Source: Candidatus Skiveiella danica
GTDB lineage: Bacteria > Pseudomonadota > Gammaproteobacteria > Burkholderiales > Burkholderiaceae_C
Direction of reading: 5' to 3'
Length of the DNA: 64,000 nucleotides
Assembly: GCA_016721925.1 (NCBI GenBank)
Contig: JADKHE010000011.1
Coordinates: 728,501 to 792,500 of the forward strand
The position numbers and the translations under genes were made by a program. Shown piece after piece: positions 42,343-51,895 of the stretch. The notes beneath the pieces were generated by a model. It worked only from the letters and a program-made list of their open reading frames with translations. It made no database searches and was not told where the DNA came from. How positions within the stretch are numbered: the first letter of the stretch is position 1; each line of letters begins with the position of its first letter.

Positions 42343-43483
42343 GCCGGCATCTCCTCGGCCGACAGGCGCGCAATTTCTTTGCGCAGGTGCTTGATGGCCG
42401 GCGTGACGATGGCGACGAACTGGGCCTCGCGCACGCGGCGCTGCACCTCGGAGCCCATCAGGTAGCCGCGCGCGCCCTGGTGCATCAGGGCCGAATTGGC
42501 GGCGCGCAGGCACAGCTCGGCGCCGTGGGCGCGGGCATCGAGCACGTCGATGAAGTAGTCGGTGGACGTGTCGAAGGGCGTTTCGGCCAGCTTCAGGATG
42601 CGGCCGGCCAGTGCATCGAATTCGGCCTGCAGATCGGCCGGCCGGTCTTCCAGGAACTGGTTGACGTGGCCGAGCTGCGCTTCCACCGCCCACATCGAGT
42701 CGATCGCGCCCTGGATGATGCCGGCCGCGATGCCGCACTGCAGCAGCACGAAGCCGCCGCGGATGCGGGCAATGGTGGGCTTGGCCGGGTCGGCCACGAT
42801 GTCGTCCGCGCCGACGAACAGGTCCTTGCAGTGCACGCTGAAAGTGCCGGTGCCCTCCATGCCCGAGAACTCGGGGCAGGTCTTGAGCGTGACACCGGGC
42901 GCGTCACAACGCAGCATGAACATCATTTCGCGGCTGGCACCGGGCCCGTCCGTCTGCACGGCGGCGATGGCGCCGAAATAGTGGTCGGGCCCGAGGTTGC
43001 TGACCCAGGGCAGGGTGCCGTTGACCAGGTAGCCGCCTGCCACGGGCGTGGCCTTGAGCAGCAGGCTTTCGATCTGCGCAAAGCTCTTCATGGGGTTGGA
43101 CAGCCCTGTGCCGCCGAGGGTATCACCGCGCGCGTGGCGTGCGAGGCGCTCGCCGATGAGCCCGGGGTTGCCCGAGGCCTGCATGTACAGGCCGGCCACG
43201 CACTGGCACCACATCATGAAACCGGTGGCGCCGCAGACCTTGGCGGCCTCGGCCATGGCCAGGATCGCCAGGCCGTAGTCGCCAGGGGTGCCATCGGCCT
43301 TGTCCAGGTGGGCGCTCGTGGCGCCGGTGGCGGCCAGCTGGCTGAGCAGGTCCACCGGGTAGGCGCCGCGATCGATGGCGTAGGCGCGGCCGGCCAGCGA
43401 GCCTTGGGCGATGCTTCGCACCGCGTCAATCAGGCCGGGGTGGCGGGCTGGGCGAGTTCAGGGGGCAGGTCGGCGGCGTTCAT
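42339..43483 (-). pseudogene. Acyl-CoA dehydrogenase-like flavoprotein (monooxygenase type), frameshifted near its start
   Basis: Most of the protein (~360 residues, from GTG 43421) is in one frame: N-terminal helices, MMWCQCVAGLYMQ, GGTGLSNPMKSFAQIE and a C-terminal helical bundle ending SAEEMPA, as in the acyl-CoA dehydrogenase superfamily branch that includes SfnC- and DszC-like oxidases. An ATG at 43483 has a strong GAGGA ribosome site and gives MNAADLPPELAQPATPA, then a TGA. One missing C near 43430-43436 would join it to LIDAVRSIAQG of the main frame. So the true protein probably has ~380 residues. A substrate such as an organosulfur compound is only suggested by the family and the rubredoxin partner. 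Confidence 0.8.
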
Positions 43484-43527
43484 GGCGGGGTCCTCGGGTG
43501 GCAGCGCGGGCGGGTGTGGGTTGGGCC

Positions 43528-44091
43528 TCAGTCGGCCAGGCTGATCTCGAACGGGATCGGGTTGCGCATCGAGTTGGCCACCGGCGAGTAATAGTTGGCG
43601 TGCCTCACGATCTCGTCGAGCACCTCGCGCGGGGCGTCGCCCTCGACCAGCACTTTCACGCGGATGGCCTGGAAACCCATCTCGGGCGGTGTTTTCTCCA
43701 GCGCGCCACCGGCACCCCAGGCGGCCGGGTTGCCGATGTCGCCCTCCAGGAAGACTTCGAGCCGGCTGAGCTTGACGCCCTTCCAGGTGGCCACGGCCGT
43801 CACGCCCACGGCGATGCAGCCGCCCAGGCCCGACAGCACGATCTCGCCGGGCGCCGGCGCGGTGTCCTGGCCAAACAGGTGCAGCGGCTCATCGACCACC
43901 ACCGGGGCGTGGTTGCCGACGGTGCTCAGCGAGCGGTACTGGCCTTCCATCACGGTGTGGACCTTGTTGGTGCCACGGCTGGCGGGGTTGGCCTTGCCCT
44001 TGGCGGCAAAGGCGGCCAGGCCGGTGCCGTCGATGGGGCGCAGATAAGTCTTGATCGTGGTGACGGGCTCGAGGACGGCGGTGGTGGACAT
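43528..44091 (-). CDS. OsmC-family protein
   Basis: 187 residues. GLGGCIAVGVTAVATWKGVKLSRLEVFLEGD near residue 92 holds one conserved cysteine of OsmC/Ohr proteins, which reduce organic hydroperoxides. The second usual cysteine, expected in the later helix (here VRHANYYSPVANSM), is absent: it reads YYSP where Ohr has CPYS-like residues. It may therefore be a thiol-handling relative, not a peroxidase. First gene of the operon with the dehydrogenase-like flavoprotein and rubredoxin fusion. A consensus sigma-54 promoter ends about 50 bases before its ATG. Confidence 0.85.
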   Translation of the reverse strand: MSTTAVLEPVTTIKTYLRPIDGTGLAAFAAKGKANPASRGTNKVHTVMEGQYRSLSTVGNHAPVVVDEPLHLFGQDTAPAPGEIVLSGLGGCIAVGVTAVATWKGVKLSRLEVFLEGDIGNPAAWGAGGALEKTPPEMGFQAIRVKVLVEGDAPREVLDEIVRHANYYSPVANSMRNPIPFEISLAD

Positions 44092-44139
44092 GGGGTTTCC
44101 TTGGTTTGACGGACACGGGGTGGGGCCTGCCTGTTTCAT

Positions 44140-44155
44140 TGCAACCTGCGTGCCA
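44140..44155 (-). promoter_or_regulatory. Sigma-54 (-24/-12) promoter of the osmC operon
   Basis: On the minus strand the sequence is TGGCACGCAGGTTGCA, identical to the consensus TGGCAC-N5-TTGC(A/T). It is about 50 bases before the osmC-family ATG. Such promoters need an AAA+ activator, and one is encoded at 51765-53440. Confidence 0.9.
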
Positions 44156-44219
44156 GGACCCGAACGGGATCCGGTGTTGAGTCGAATGCGCTCAGTCCCA
44201 GCGTGTATGGGTCGCTCTT

Positions 44220-44238
44220 TGCTATCAATACAGGACTT
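44220..44238 (+). repeat. Interspersed AT-rich repeat copy, intergenic
   Basis: TGCTATCAATACAGGACTT, the best-formed copy in the window, lies between the sigma-54 promoter and its enhancer-like inverted repeat. Its spacing effect on the promoter is unknown. Confidence 0.6.
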
Positions 44239-44286
44239 ATCCCCGTGCGCGGGCACGGGATGCTGGTTTGGGGTTGGGATGGGTTG

Positions 44287-44317
44287 CCAATGTGTCGACA
44301 CAATGTCGACACATTGG
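44287..44317. promoter_or_regulatory. Enhancer-like perfect inverted repeat for the sigma-54 activator
   Basis: Arms CCAATGTGTCGACA and TGTCGACACATTGG, 14 bases each, perfect, separated by CAA. It lies about 130 bases upstream of the -24 element of the osmC promoter, the usual distance for an upstream activator site. Each arm holds a TGTCGACA palindrome of its own. Confidence 0.8.
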
Positions 44318-44329
44318 CCGGCGCCGGGA

Positions 44330-44461
44330 TCAGCGCAGCCCGGCCTTGCGCAGCCGGTACGAGAATTGCCGCAGCGTCAGTCCCAGGCTCTGCGCCGCGC
44401 GCGACTGGTTGCCCTGGGCCTGCGCCAGCGCGGCCTGCAGGGCCTGCGCGCTGTGGGAGTG
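44330..44461 (-). repeat. Duplicated 3' end of the sigma-54 activator gene, copy 1 (left island border)
   Basis: About 132 bases nearly identical to 51765-51895: about 8 mismatches and one single-base gap, most mismatches in the last 25 bases. On the minus strand it encodes AALAQAQGNQSRAAQSLGL then TLRQFSYRLRKAGLR and a stop, the Fis-type DNA-binding helices of the activator. No start or AAA domain is attached. It is a stranded gene end directly next to the enhancer, and the island's last gene ends 9 bases beyond it. Confidence 0.9.
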
Positions 44462-44469
44462 GCCCGGCC

Positions 44470-45658
44470 CTAAGCCTTCACCAGTTTCGCAGCGCTGGGA
44501 TCGTAGACATAGTCGGTGATGCTGCCGTCCTTGATGCGCGCGACGGCCTCATCAATGACAAACAGCGGAACCAGGAACCATTCCGCGGGCTGCACGGGGC
44601 GACCGAAACGGTCTTGAATGGTGATGTTCAACCGCGCGGGTGCGAAAAGCTTGTGGAACAGGCTTTCCATGCGGGAACGGTTGATACCCGCGAGCTTATA
44701 GGTCGCCACCACCTCGACCTTCGCCAGGAGGTAGGTCGAGTCATTTTCTGCGATGGCGATGCGTGCCTCTACCTTGCCGCCGGTCACACCAATCTTGTGG
44801 ATGACATCGCGATGCTGAGTGACATACGGATGATCCGAGTCCGAGCGCAGTACGTAGATGGTTCCGCTTTCAACGTCATCCGCCTCCAACTCACCGCCAA
44901 AAGACAGTTGCCCTGTTTCCGGGCGATACCAGGCGGCGCGCAGCAGGGTCGTCGTAGAACGCGCTGCAGCGATCGCAGCAATAAATTGCTTTCAGTGCCG
45001 TTCGCAAAGACCAGACGAAGGCGGCGGTCCACCTCACCGGCAGTAGTTTTCAGCGGCTCACCCACTTCCGCGACGTAGACGGTCACGCCATCAAGAACGA
45101 AGAAGTCCCCTCTTCGATCGAACGGTTTCCCGCCGTGATCGGCCGGGATTGGCGCATGCCAGTCTTGATCTCCGTCGCCGCGCGATCGAACAAGTGGCGG
45201 AACGTCTCGAAATCGGCACACGGTTTGCGGTCCGCCACATCCTCGGCGGCCCGTTTTTCGGCGCTTGTGCGAACGTGGCGCAAAACGGTGATGTCATCGG
45301 CTTCGGGGGCATCTGCCAATTCGGCAGCCAACTGATCGACGTTGTACGTGGCGACGGGCTCGGAGACAAACGACGCCCCCGAAAGCAACCGCTGATAGTC
45401 CAGCGGCTCCAGCAACGCCCGACAGTCGGGGAGGGCGCGCAGGCGGTCGAGCCGCACGGCATACAGCCGCTCAAAAATGTCGCGGTCTTCCCCGTGCTGC
45501 GGCAGGTGCCCGTGCTTCTCGACAAAGCGCTGGATTTCTTCGAAGCCCGCAATGACGCGTTCCTCACTGGCCGGCCGCCCCACCGCCTTTTCGACAGGCG
45601 CGAACTCGGCGAGCTCGTCGGCGAGTTCGTCCAGATCAGAGCGGTGCATAGCGACCAT
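44470..45658 (-). pseudogene. GIY-YIG (T5orf172/MUG113-type) nuclease-family protein, frameshifted
   Basis: Fourth gene of the island, ~395 residues if repaired. The start MVAMHRSDLDELADEL (ATG 45658) overlaps the helicase end; the N-terminal part (EERVIAGFEEIQRFVEKHGHLP) is typical of this family. The frame slips near 45115 (continuing DRRGDFFVLDGVTVYVAEVGEPLK) and again around 44930-44960. The last ~139 residues carry the T5orf172-like GIY-YIG core: SGTIYVLRSDSD, HKIGVTGGKVEARI near its middle and NRSRMESLFHKLF. It should nick or cut DNA, or sense it, as the effector or guide of the system. All breaks can be repaired with single-base changes. Confidence 0.8.
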
Positions 45659-47724
45659 CCGCCCTGAAACGCATGAAGCAGCGGCGCCTTCGGCAAGGTG
45701 CTTCTCCCATGCATCTGAAGAAGTAATTGAAGGAACTCGCCCACGCTCCCTCTTGAACTCGACCGCACGTTTGGCGATCACAACGGCATCCTCCGGCGTG
45801 ATGGACGTGCGCTTTGCCGAAATGACCGCCGCGACCTGCTTCAAACTGTCCTCACTCATGGTCTTGGCAAGTATGGCGTAGGCCTCACCGAACGGGTTGA
45901 TCCGGTCGATCAGGTCAATGTCCAGCTCCCGCACATCCATCGTAAATCGGCGCACGCCATCAATCAGCGCGGTGTTGGGCGACGCGTCGTCGGTACTCGT
46001 ACCGCCGCCGCTGGTCACAAGTTGCTTGGCCTGCTGAGTCAAATTGAGGGCGGCAATGGCGTGCTGTCGCACCGCTTCCTGATCGTCGGCATCCAGCTCC
46101 GGATACTTGTCCTTGATGATCTTGCCCATTCGAACCTGGGTCAGTTCCTCGGGCACCAGTTCCTCGTCGAACAGGCCACGCTCAATGGTGGGCTTGTCCT
46201 GCACAAAGGCCGCGATCACCTCGTTCAAGTCTTCCTGGCAGATGCGCGCTGCCTCTTTGCTCTTGGGTTCGGCGAGGCCCTTGATCTCGATCTGGAATTG
46301 GCCGGTTTGCCCGTTGAACCCGACATTGCACTTCTCAGGGTCGTAACCACCTTCGCCATAGTCGAAACCTGGCGCGGGAGGTTTTCGCGGTTCTTGGGCT
46401 TGAACTCAAAGCGCGGCGCCAGCACCTGTTCCATCAGCAAGCTGGCTGCGATTGCCTTCAAGGTGTCGTTAATGGCTTCGGTGACGGCTTGCTCGGTCGC
46501 GTCGGGTTCTGCGATCAGGTTGGTGAAGCGCGCACGGGTCTTACCCGGTGCGTCGCGGGTGGCACGCCCAATGATCTGCACGATCTCGGTCAGACTTGCG
46601 CGATAACCCACGGTCAGCGCATGTTCGCACCAAATCCAGTCGAAACCCTCCTTGGCCATGCCCAAGGCGATGATGATGTCCACGTGATCGCGGTTGTTCT
46701 TCTGCGCCGGGTCTCTCAGCGCGGCAGAAACACGGTCTCGCTTGCCTGCGTCGTCATCGACCAGATCGGCAATGCGCAGCACCTGCCCATCCGCCAGCTT
46801 GACCAACTGAAAGCCGGTCACCGCATCGGCACCTTGCCACTCACCCAGCGCCTGGATGATGTGGTCCACCTCCTTGACCTTGTCTTTCGTGCTTTCGCGC
46901 GAATTGACGTTGGGGATGTGGATGATGGTTTTCTCGGCCGGGTCCAGCACGTTCAGGATGTCATCGACATACGAACCGCTGTAGAAGAAGTAACCGATGT
47001 CGAGCCGCTTCAGGTATTCGTAGCCGTTGAGCTGTTCGTAGTAGGTGTAGGTGACGGTGTCGAACTTGGCTTCGTCGGTTGGGGAGAGCACCGCCTCCGT
47101 ATCGCCACGGAAGTACGAACCAGTCATGGCGACGATGTGCGTACGACCTCTGGCGATGAACTGCCCCAGGTGCGCACCCAGCTTGTTGTCGGGATTCGCT
47201 GACACGTGGTGGAACTCGTCCACCGCGATCAGGCGGTCATCAAAAGCCCCAACACCATATGCATCAACCGCAAAGCGGAAAGTGGCATGGGTGCAGACCA
47301 GCACCGGTTCCTGGCTCTCAAGGAAGGCGCCCAGCGACTTTGACCTTGCCGCCGTTGTCGTTGCCCGGCGCGTTGCAAAGGTTCCACTTCGGTTCGACAT
47401 GCCAGTCGGCCCAGAAGCCGAACTGCGACAGCGGTTCGTCATTGAAGCTGGCGCCAATGGACCGCTCAGGTACGACGATGATCGCTTGCTTCAAGCCCTG
47501 GTTCGCCAGCTTGTCCAGCGCCACAAACATCAGCGCCCGGCTCTTGCCCGAAGCCGGTGGCGACTTGATCAGCAAATATTGCTCCCGCGCTTCTCGTACG
47601 CGCGCTCCTGCATCGGGCGCATGCCGAGGGCATTGGACTTGGTTGACGTGCCGTTGCGGGCGTATGTGACGGAAACGGACTGAACGGTCTGGTGACGCCC
47701 TATCTTGCTGCGCGGCATTTTCAT
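45636..47724 (-). pseudogene. SF2 DEAD/DEAH-family helicase of the island, frameshifted
   Basis: About 695 residues if repaired. ATG 47724 (MKMPRSKIGRHQTVQ) shares its A with the nuclease stop. Motif I is KSPPASGKSRALMF, motif II AVDEFHHVS, motif III AMTGSYFRG and motif VI IIGRATRDAPGKTRARF. After the helicase core comes a C-terminal region (DLNEVIAAFVQDKPTIERGLF) ending about 45636 after ADGRYAPL. Slips are near 47590, 47340, 46380 and 45680. It is an ATP-driven translocase or helicase, expected to work with the PLD and GIY-YIG nucleases. Base composition is a little less GC-rich than the chromosome around it. Confidence 0.82.
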
Positions 47725-48818
47725 CAGAATACGCCCCACTCGCGCCCGCTAGACATACGAAACGCTCCTTCGATAGCAGCGCTCCTCTTGAACCACTGAG
47801 CCTTTGTAGCTTTGGTTCCAATAGAGAACTTAAAGACACCCGGCCTCGTTCGCTCAAAGAGCAAATATTCATTGTCGTAAGCAGGTGGTCCGCCCGCACC
47901 TGGTATGGGGAGTACCAGCTTGTCCATCTTGTTGTCGCTATAGGTGAGCGAGAACGGCGCCCCTTGCCCGCCGTTGAAGCAGATTTCCACGTCGCCGATG
48001 TGTGTGTTCTCTGGGACAGCGGTCGAACCGAATCCGAAGAACACCCTCGAAAGGCGTTTCATCATGAGTTGATTGCCGGGCAAATTCGGACCCCGGTTCT
48101 TGGTGATGTTCCCAGCGTCAATCCAGAAGTACCGGCACACGCGGAGCCGGTGCAAGTCTTTGGTGGATAGGGCGCCGCGTCCGGTGTCGGTGCTTGCAAC
48201 ATCATCCTCAGTCGGAGCTGGCGCCTTCAAGTTATCCTTGTGCTCAAAGATCTGTCTGTAGTTCGTCAGGAGGGGTGCGGACAGGGGTGTCGAATCCACC
48301 CATGTGGCCGAGAACCACGTGCGCATGGCGTGGATCGCCGCAGTCGCAGATGGCTCATCGGGAAGGACGCGACTCACGCTTACGACAAGCCCCGCCTCAA
48401 CACCTCGCGATAGGCCCGATCTGGACATGTTGCCGGAACCTGCAAGAGCGTAGTCGCGCTGATTGGTGCGTATCAAGAACGCCTTCGGATGAAAAGGCAC
48501 CCGAGGGGCACCACCGTGTTTCAGGGCAAAACGCCGCGTCGTGGATGCGTATTGACGAGTTGTCTAACGACTGAGAGAGGCGAGGGCCACCGGCTCTGTT
48601 CGGCAATAGTCGAAGGACGTAATCCACCTTTTCGGAACATTTGCCCAATTGTCGCCAAGTGTGTTGGATGCCCGCTTTAGAAAGTCATATACGCCACTAG
48701 CGGTTACGTACGCGACCGCGATATCGAGTCGCTTTACTCCCCCGGTCTGCAAGATGGCTTGTAATGCATCAAGCGTTGTCCGGGTAGTGGGTTGGGCTAT
48801 GTAGTCAGCTTGGCTCAT
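47724..48818 (-). pseudogene. Phospholipase D-like (NgoFVII-type) nuclease, frameshifted
   Basis: Second gene of the island, ~360 residues if repaired. ATG 48818 overlaps the methyltransferase stop by 4 bases. The N-terminal part (TTLDALQAILQTGGVKRLDIAVAYVTASGVYDFL) is typical of PLD-fold restriction nucleases. After slips between 48500 and 48600 the HKD motif appears: PFHPKAFLI with LAGSGNMSRSGL (H-x-K then GSxN). The C-terminal half (~230 residues) has no motif I know. PLD nucleases of the NgoFVII/BfiI kind cut DNA without metal. A single HKD motif implies a dimer for activity. Confidence 0.82.
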
Positions 48819-51580
48819 GTGCGCCTCCGGGATTCTGAAAGGGCCGCAGGGCTGTCAGGCATTCCCTTCCGCCCGCTTGCATACAAGGTAAACAGCTTTT
48901 CTAGTCGTTCTGTATCGTTGCGAAACCTGCGTCCGATATAGATACGCTCAAGAATCTCGTCGTTTCGCTCGTGCGCTTGGCGCAGGTCAGCGGGCATCGA
49001 ATCTGGGTCGTAGAGATCAGCGCTCGTCGCGGGAAAGTGCGCTTCACGCGCTAAGAGGATGGCTTCGGCGCAGCGCGTGAGGTCAGCCGTGTTCTTATCG
49101 GTCAGCGTCGGGATGGGGAAGGTGTTCCATCCCAAAGTGTTCGAGTAACGGTAGTCCGTCTTTAGCTTCCCGCAAACGGCAGCAATCCACACAAGATGCA
49201 AGCGTGCCGCGATAAGCGCCAAGCACCAAATTGGCGCATCGTAGAGCGCGAAGGCGCTGTCGGCGACGATCATCGTGGCGTCCAGTAAGCCCACGGGCAG
49301 ATAGTGGCGACGCTCCGAGCTGTGGCGCGGAATGATCAGTGCAGATTGCTTAGCCTTACCCTGGATTTGCACGAACCTGTAGGGCGCTTTGGCGTAGTCA
49401 CGGGTCGAGCCTGCCTTGCTTGCAAGCCGCATGGTCTTTACGGCATCAAGGCGTCGAGCGATTGCCGGAGAGCGACCGGCATCACTCCACTGGTCTTGTT
49501 CAATCCAAAGGCAGTACCGAAGCTTTCCCTGGATGAAGTCCTCAGATCCAACGAAGCGCCTCAAGTATTTCTCAAGGATCGCGTCACCGTTGGCTTCGGT
49601 TATCTTCTCCTCGGGTGAAACGATGAGGTTTCCGCCGTCGCGGGGCATGTTGCCGAACAACATTGGGGGACGATCTCGTGGAGGATCACGTCGTGCATCA
49701 ACAACTAGACTGGGCCCATCAACTAGATAGGGGTTGATGTTGTCGCATAGGCGCTCCGTCACAGAGTCACTACCGTCAGGTGTGTAGAGCCGTTTCTTCT
49801 TTCCGGGTATGTTCGATATGCCAACGATGATAACGATCACGCCAGCGTTGTGACTGGCTAAGTTCGTCCACTTGAATGAAGTGTGCGCGAAGTCGATTGA
49901 GTGACCTGTAGCAAAGATCGTGGGCCACAAGATCGGGACCTGTTGACCTTGGCAAACGGAGTTCGTCACCACGAACGCCGAGGCGGCGCTGGTCTTTAAA
50001 CCGTAGTCAGCCGCCTTCATCAACCATGCGGCAACGTAGTCAAGAGACTTCCAGCCTTCCAATCGGCCCTCAAAGACGACTTCCAAGTCGGACTTTTGTT
50101 CTTCTGACTGGAGCTTGTTCCCAAGGTACGGCGGATTTCCGCAGAGGTAGGTTTCGCCGCCTTCGTTCTGGAAATCAATCTCGGCTTGATCCAATGGCGT
50201 GCCAAACAGGTCATCCGAAGGAGCCCCACGCCTGTCCCAGTCGGAGGACACACGCTTGACCAGTCCAGCGCAGCGCGTTGCCACAGGTAATCCAGTTTTC
50301 GTTGCGCAGAGGCAGGAATTCGGCCAGTGCCAGCCTCTGCCCCTGTACAGAACATCACACTGGTACTCAGCAATGACCAGCGCAAGGCGTGCAATTTCCG
50401 CAGGAAGTCACGCAGCTCGATGCCACGAAAGTTCGTGAGCGGTATCTCCGATACGCGGTCCGACTCGCCCCGGCGCTGGTTGATTTCGGCTTCGATTGCG
50501 CGCATTTCCTTGTAGGCGATGACCAGGAAGTTGCCCGAGCCACAGGCGGGGTCAAAGACCCTGACCTTTGCCATGCGCTTGCGCAGGTTCAAGAGCGTGC
50601 GCGGGTTGCGCTCGCCTCGGCCCCGCGCGCGCGCAAGTCGTCGAGGAACAGCGGGTTGAGCACCTTGAGGATGTTGGGCACACTGGTGTAGTGCATGCCC
50701 AGTTTCCCGCGCTCTTCGTCCTCGGCCACCGCCTGGATCATCGAACCAAAGATATCGGGGTTGATCTTGGTCCAGTCCAGCCCGCCGACGTGCAACAGGT
50801 ACGAACGGGCGATTCTGCTGAAGCGGGGCACGTCGTCGTTGCCAGAGAACAGTTGGCCGTTGACATAGGGAAAGTCCTCGGCCCAGCGGGGGATGTTGGC
50901 CTTGGCCCGGTCTTCCACCCGCGTGTTCATGGCGCGGAACAGGGTGGTGATGACCTCGTGGGTGTTGGAGGAGTCCTTGGCGCTCATCGGGGCCTCGGTC
51001 TCGGTGAAGCCCTGGCCGACGAAGATGTTGGTGTGCAGAAGATGAGCCGCGCCATGAAGTGGTTCATGTCGTGGCGGCGCTCGGCCTTGCCCCAATCTGG
51101 GTTGTCCCGCAAGAGTTCGACGTAGAGGCGGTTGAGGCGGCTGGTGGCCCGGATGTCGAAGGCGTTCTCGCTGATCTGCCGGACGGTGGTGATGCCCGCC
51201 AGTGGCAGGAAAAAGCCAAAGTGGTCCGGAAAGTCCTTGAAGGTGCAGGCGACCGTCTCGCCGCTTGTCAGGTCTTCGGCCTCAAAGTCCGCGCCGTCGG
51301 TGGCCAGGATGAACCGGGCCTTGGCCTTGGTGGTGGCCGGGCTGTCCTTCAGGGCAGCCAGTGTCTGCGTGATCTGACCCACGTCGCAGGTCAGGATGTG
51401 GATGTTGTTGGTCTGGAGAACGCCGCCCAGGTCAGACTTGTTGGAAGCGCCTGCGCGCAGGCGCTTGAGCGTGGTTTCCTTGTTGCCGAAGGCTTCGAGG
51501 AAGGCGTAGGGGAACTCCGCAGGATCAAACGGCTGCTCCGCAAGGTCTGTGATCGCTTGTTCGATTTCTACAGCGTTCAT
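48815..51580 (-). pseudogene. MmeI/Eco57I-like adenine-N6 DNA methyltransferase, frameshifted
   Basis: First gene of the island, ~920 residues if repaired, starting MNAVEIEQAITDLAEQPF (51580). N-terminal part: LGGVLQTNNIHILTC and DIRATSRLNRLYVELL. Then FGSMIQAV..GMHYTSVPNILKVLNPLFLDDL, SAM motif I RVFDPACGSGNFLVIAY near 50560, and catalytic NPPYLG near 50120. Slips are near 51020, 50620, 50420, 50310 and 50230. The last ~490 residues are one clean frame with a target-recognition-like region and RIYIGRRFRNDTERLEKLF. No clear N-terminal nuclease motif survives, so cutting may fall to the PLD protein. The 3' half is AT-richer than the 5' half. Confidence 0.85.
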
Positions 51581-51764
51581 GGGCGGGCTGATGACGTGGG
51601 GCAAGGTTCAAGAATGGCCTAGCTTACCAATTGGCGAATTTCGTCCTTTGTAGCGAGATGGTTGACCCTCGCCTAACCCGACCGGGGGCAGCGGCGGAGC
51701 GCTTGCTCATGTGCTGGTAGGCCGCCTTGGGTGCGTTCGTTCGTGCACGGTCCGCACTCGACCT

Positions 51765-51895
51765 TCAACGCAGCCCGGCCTTGCGCAGCCGGTAGGAGAA
51801 TTGCCGCAGCGTCAGTCCCAGGCTCTGCGCCGCGCGCGACTGGTTGCCTGGGCCTGCGCCAGCGCGGCCTGCAGCGTGTCCACGTTGTGGGAGTG
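51765..51895 (-). repeat. 3' end of the sigma-54 activator gene, copy 2 (right island border)
   Basis: The second copy of the ~131-base block at 44330-44461, here joined to the rest of the activator gene. It lacks one C of a CCC run that copy 1 has (near 51848), which shifts the frame inside the Fis helices. The island lies between the two copies. Confidence 0.9.

Noticed and set aside
44463..51764. Integrase, transposase or IS inside the defence island
   Set aside because: Both strands were read; only the four described genes and a short leader are visible, with no recombinase motif or terminal inverted repeats.
51581..51764. Extra small gene between the methyltransferase start and the right border
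   Set aside because: Short frames here have no ribosome site or protein-like pattern; this is probably the island promoter region.
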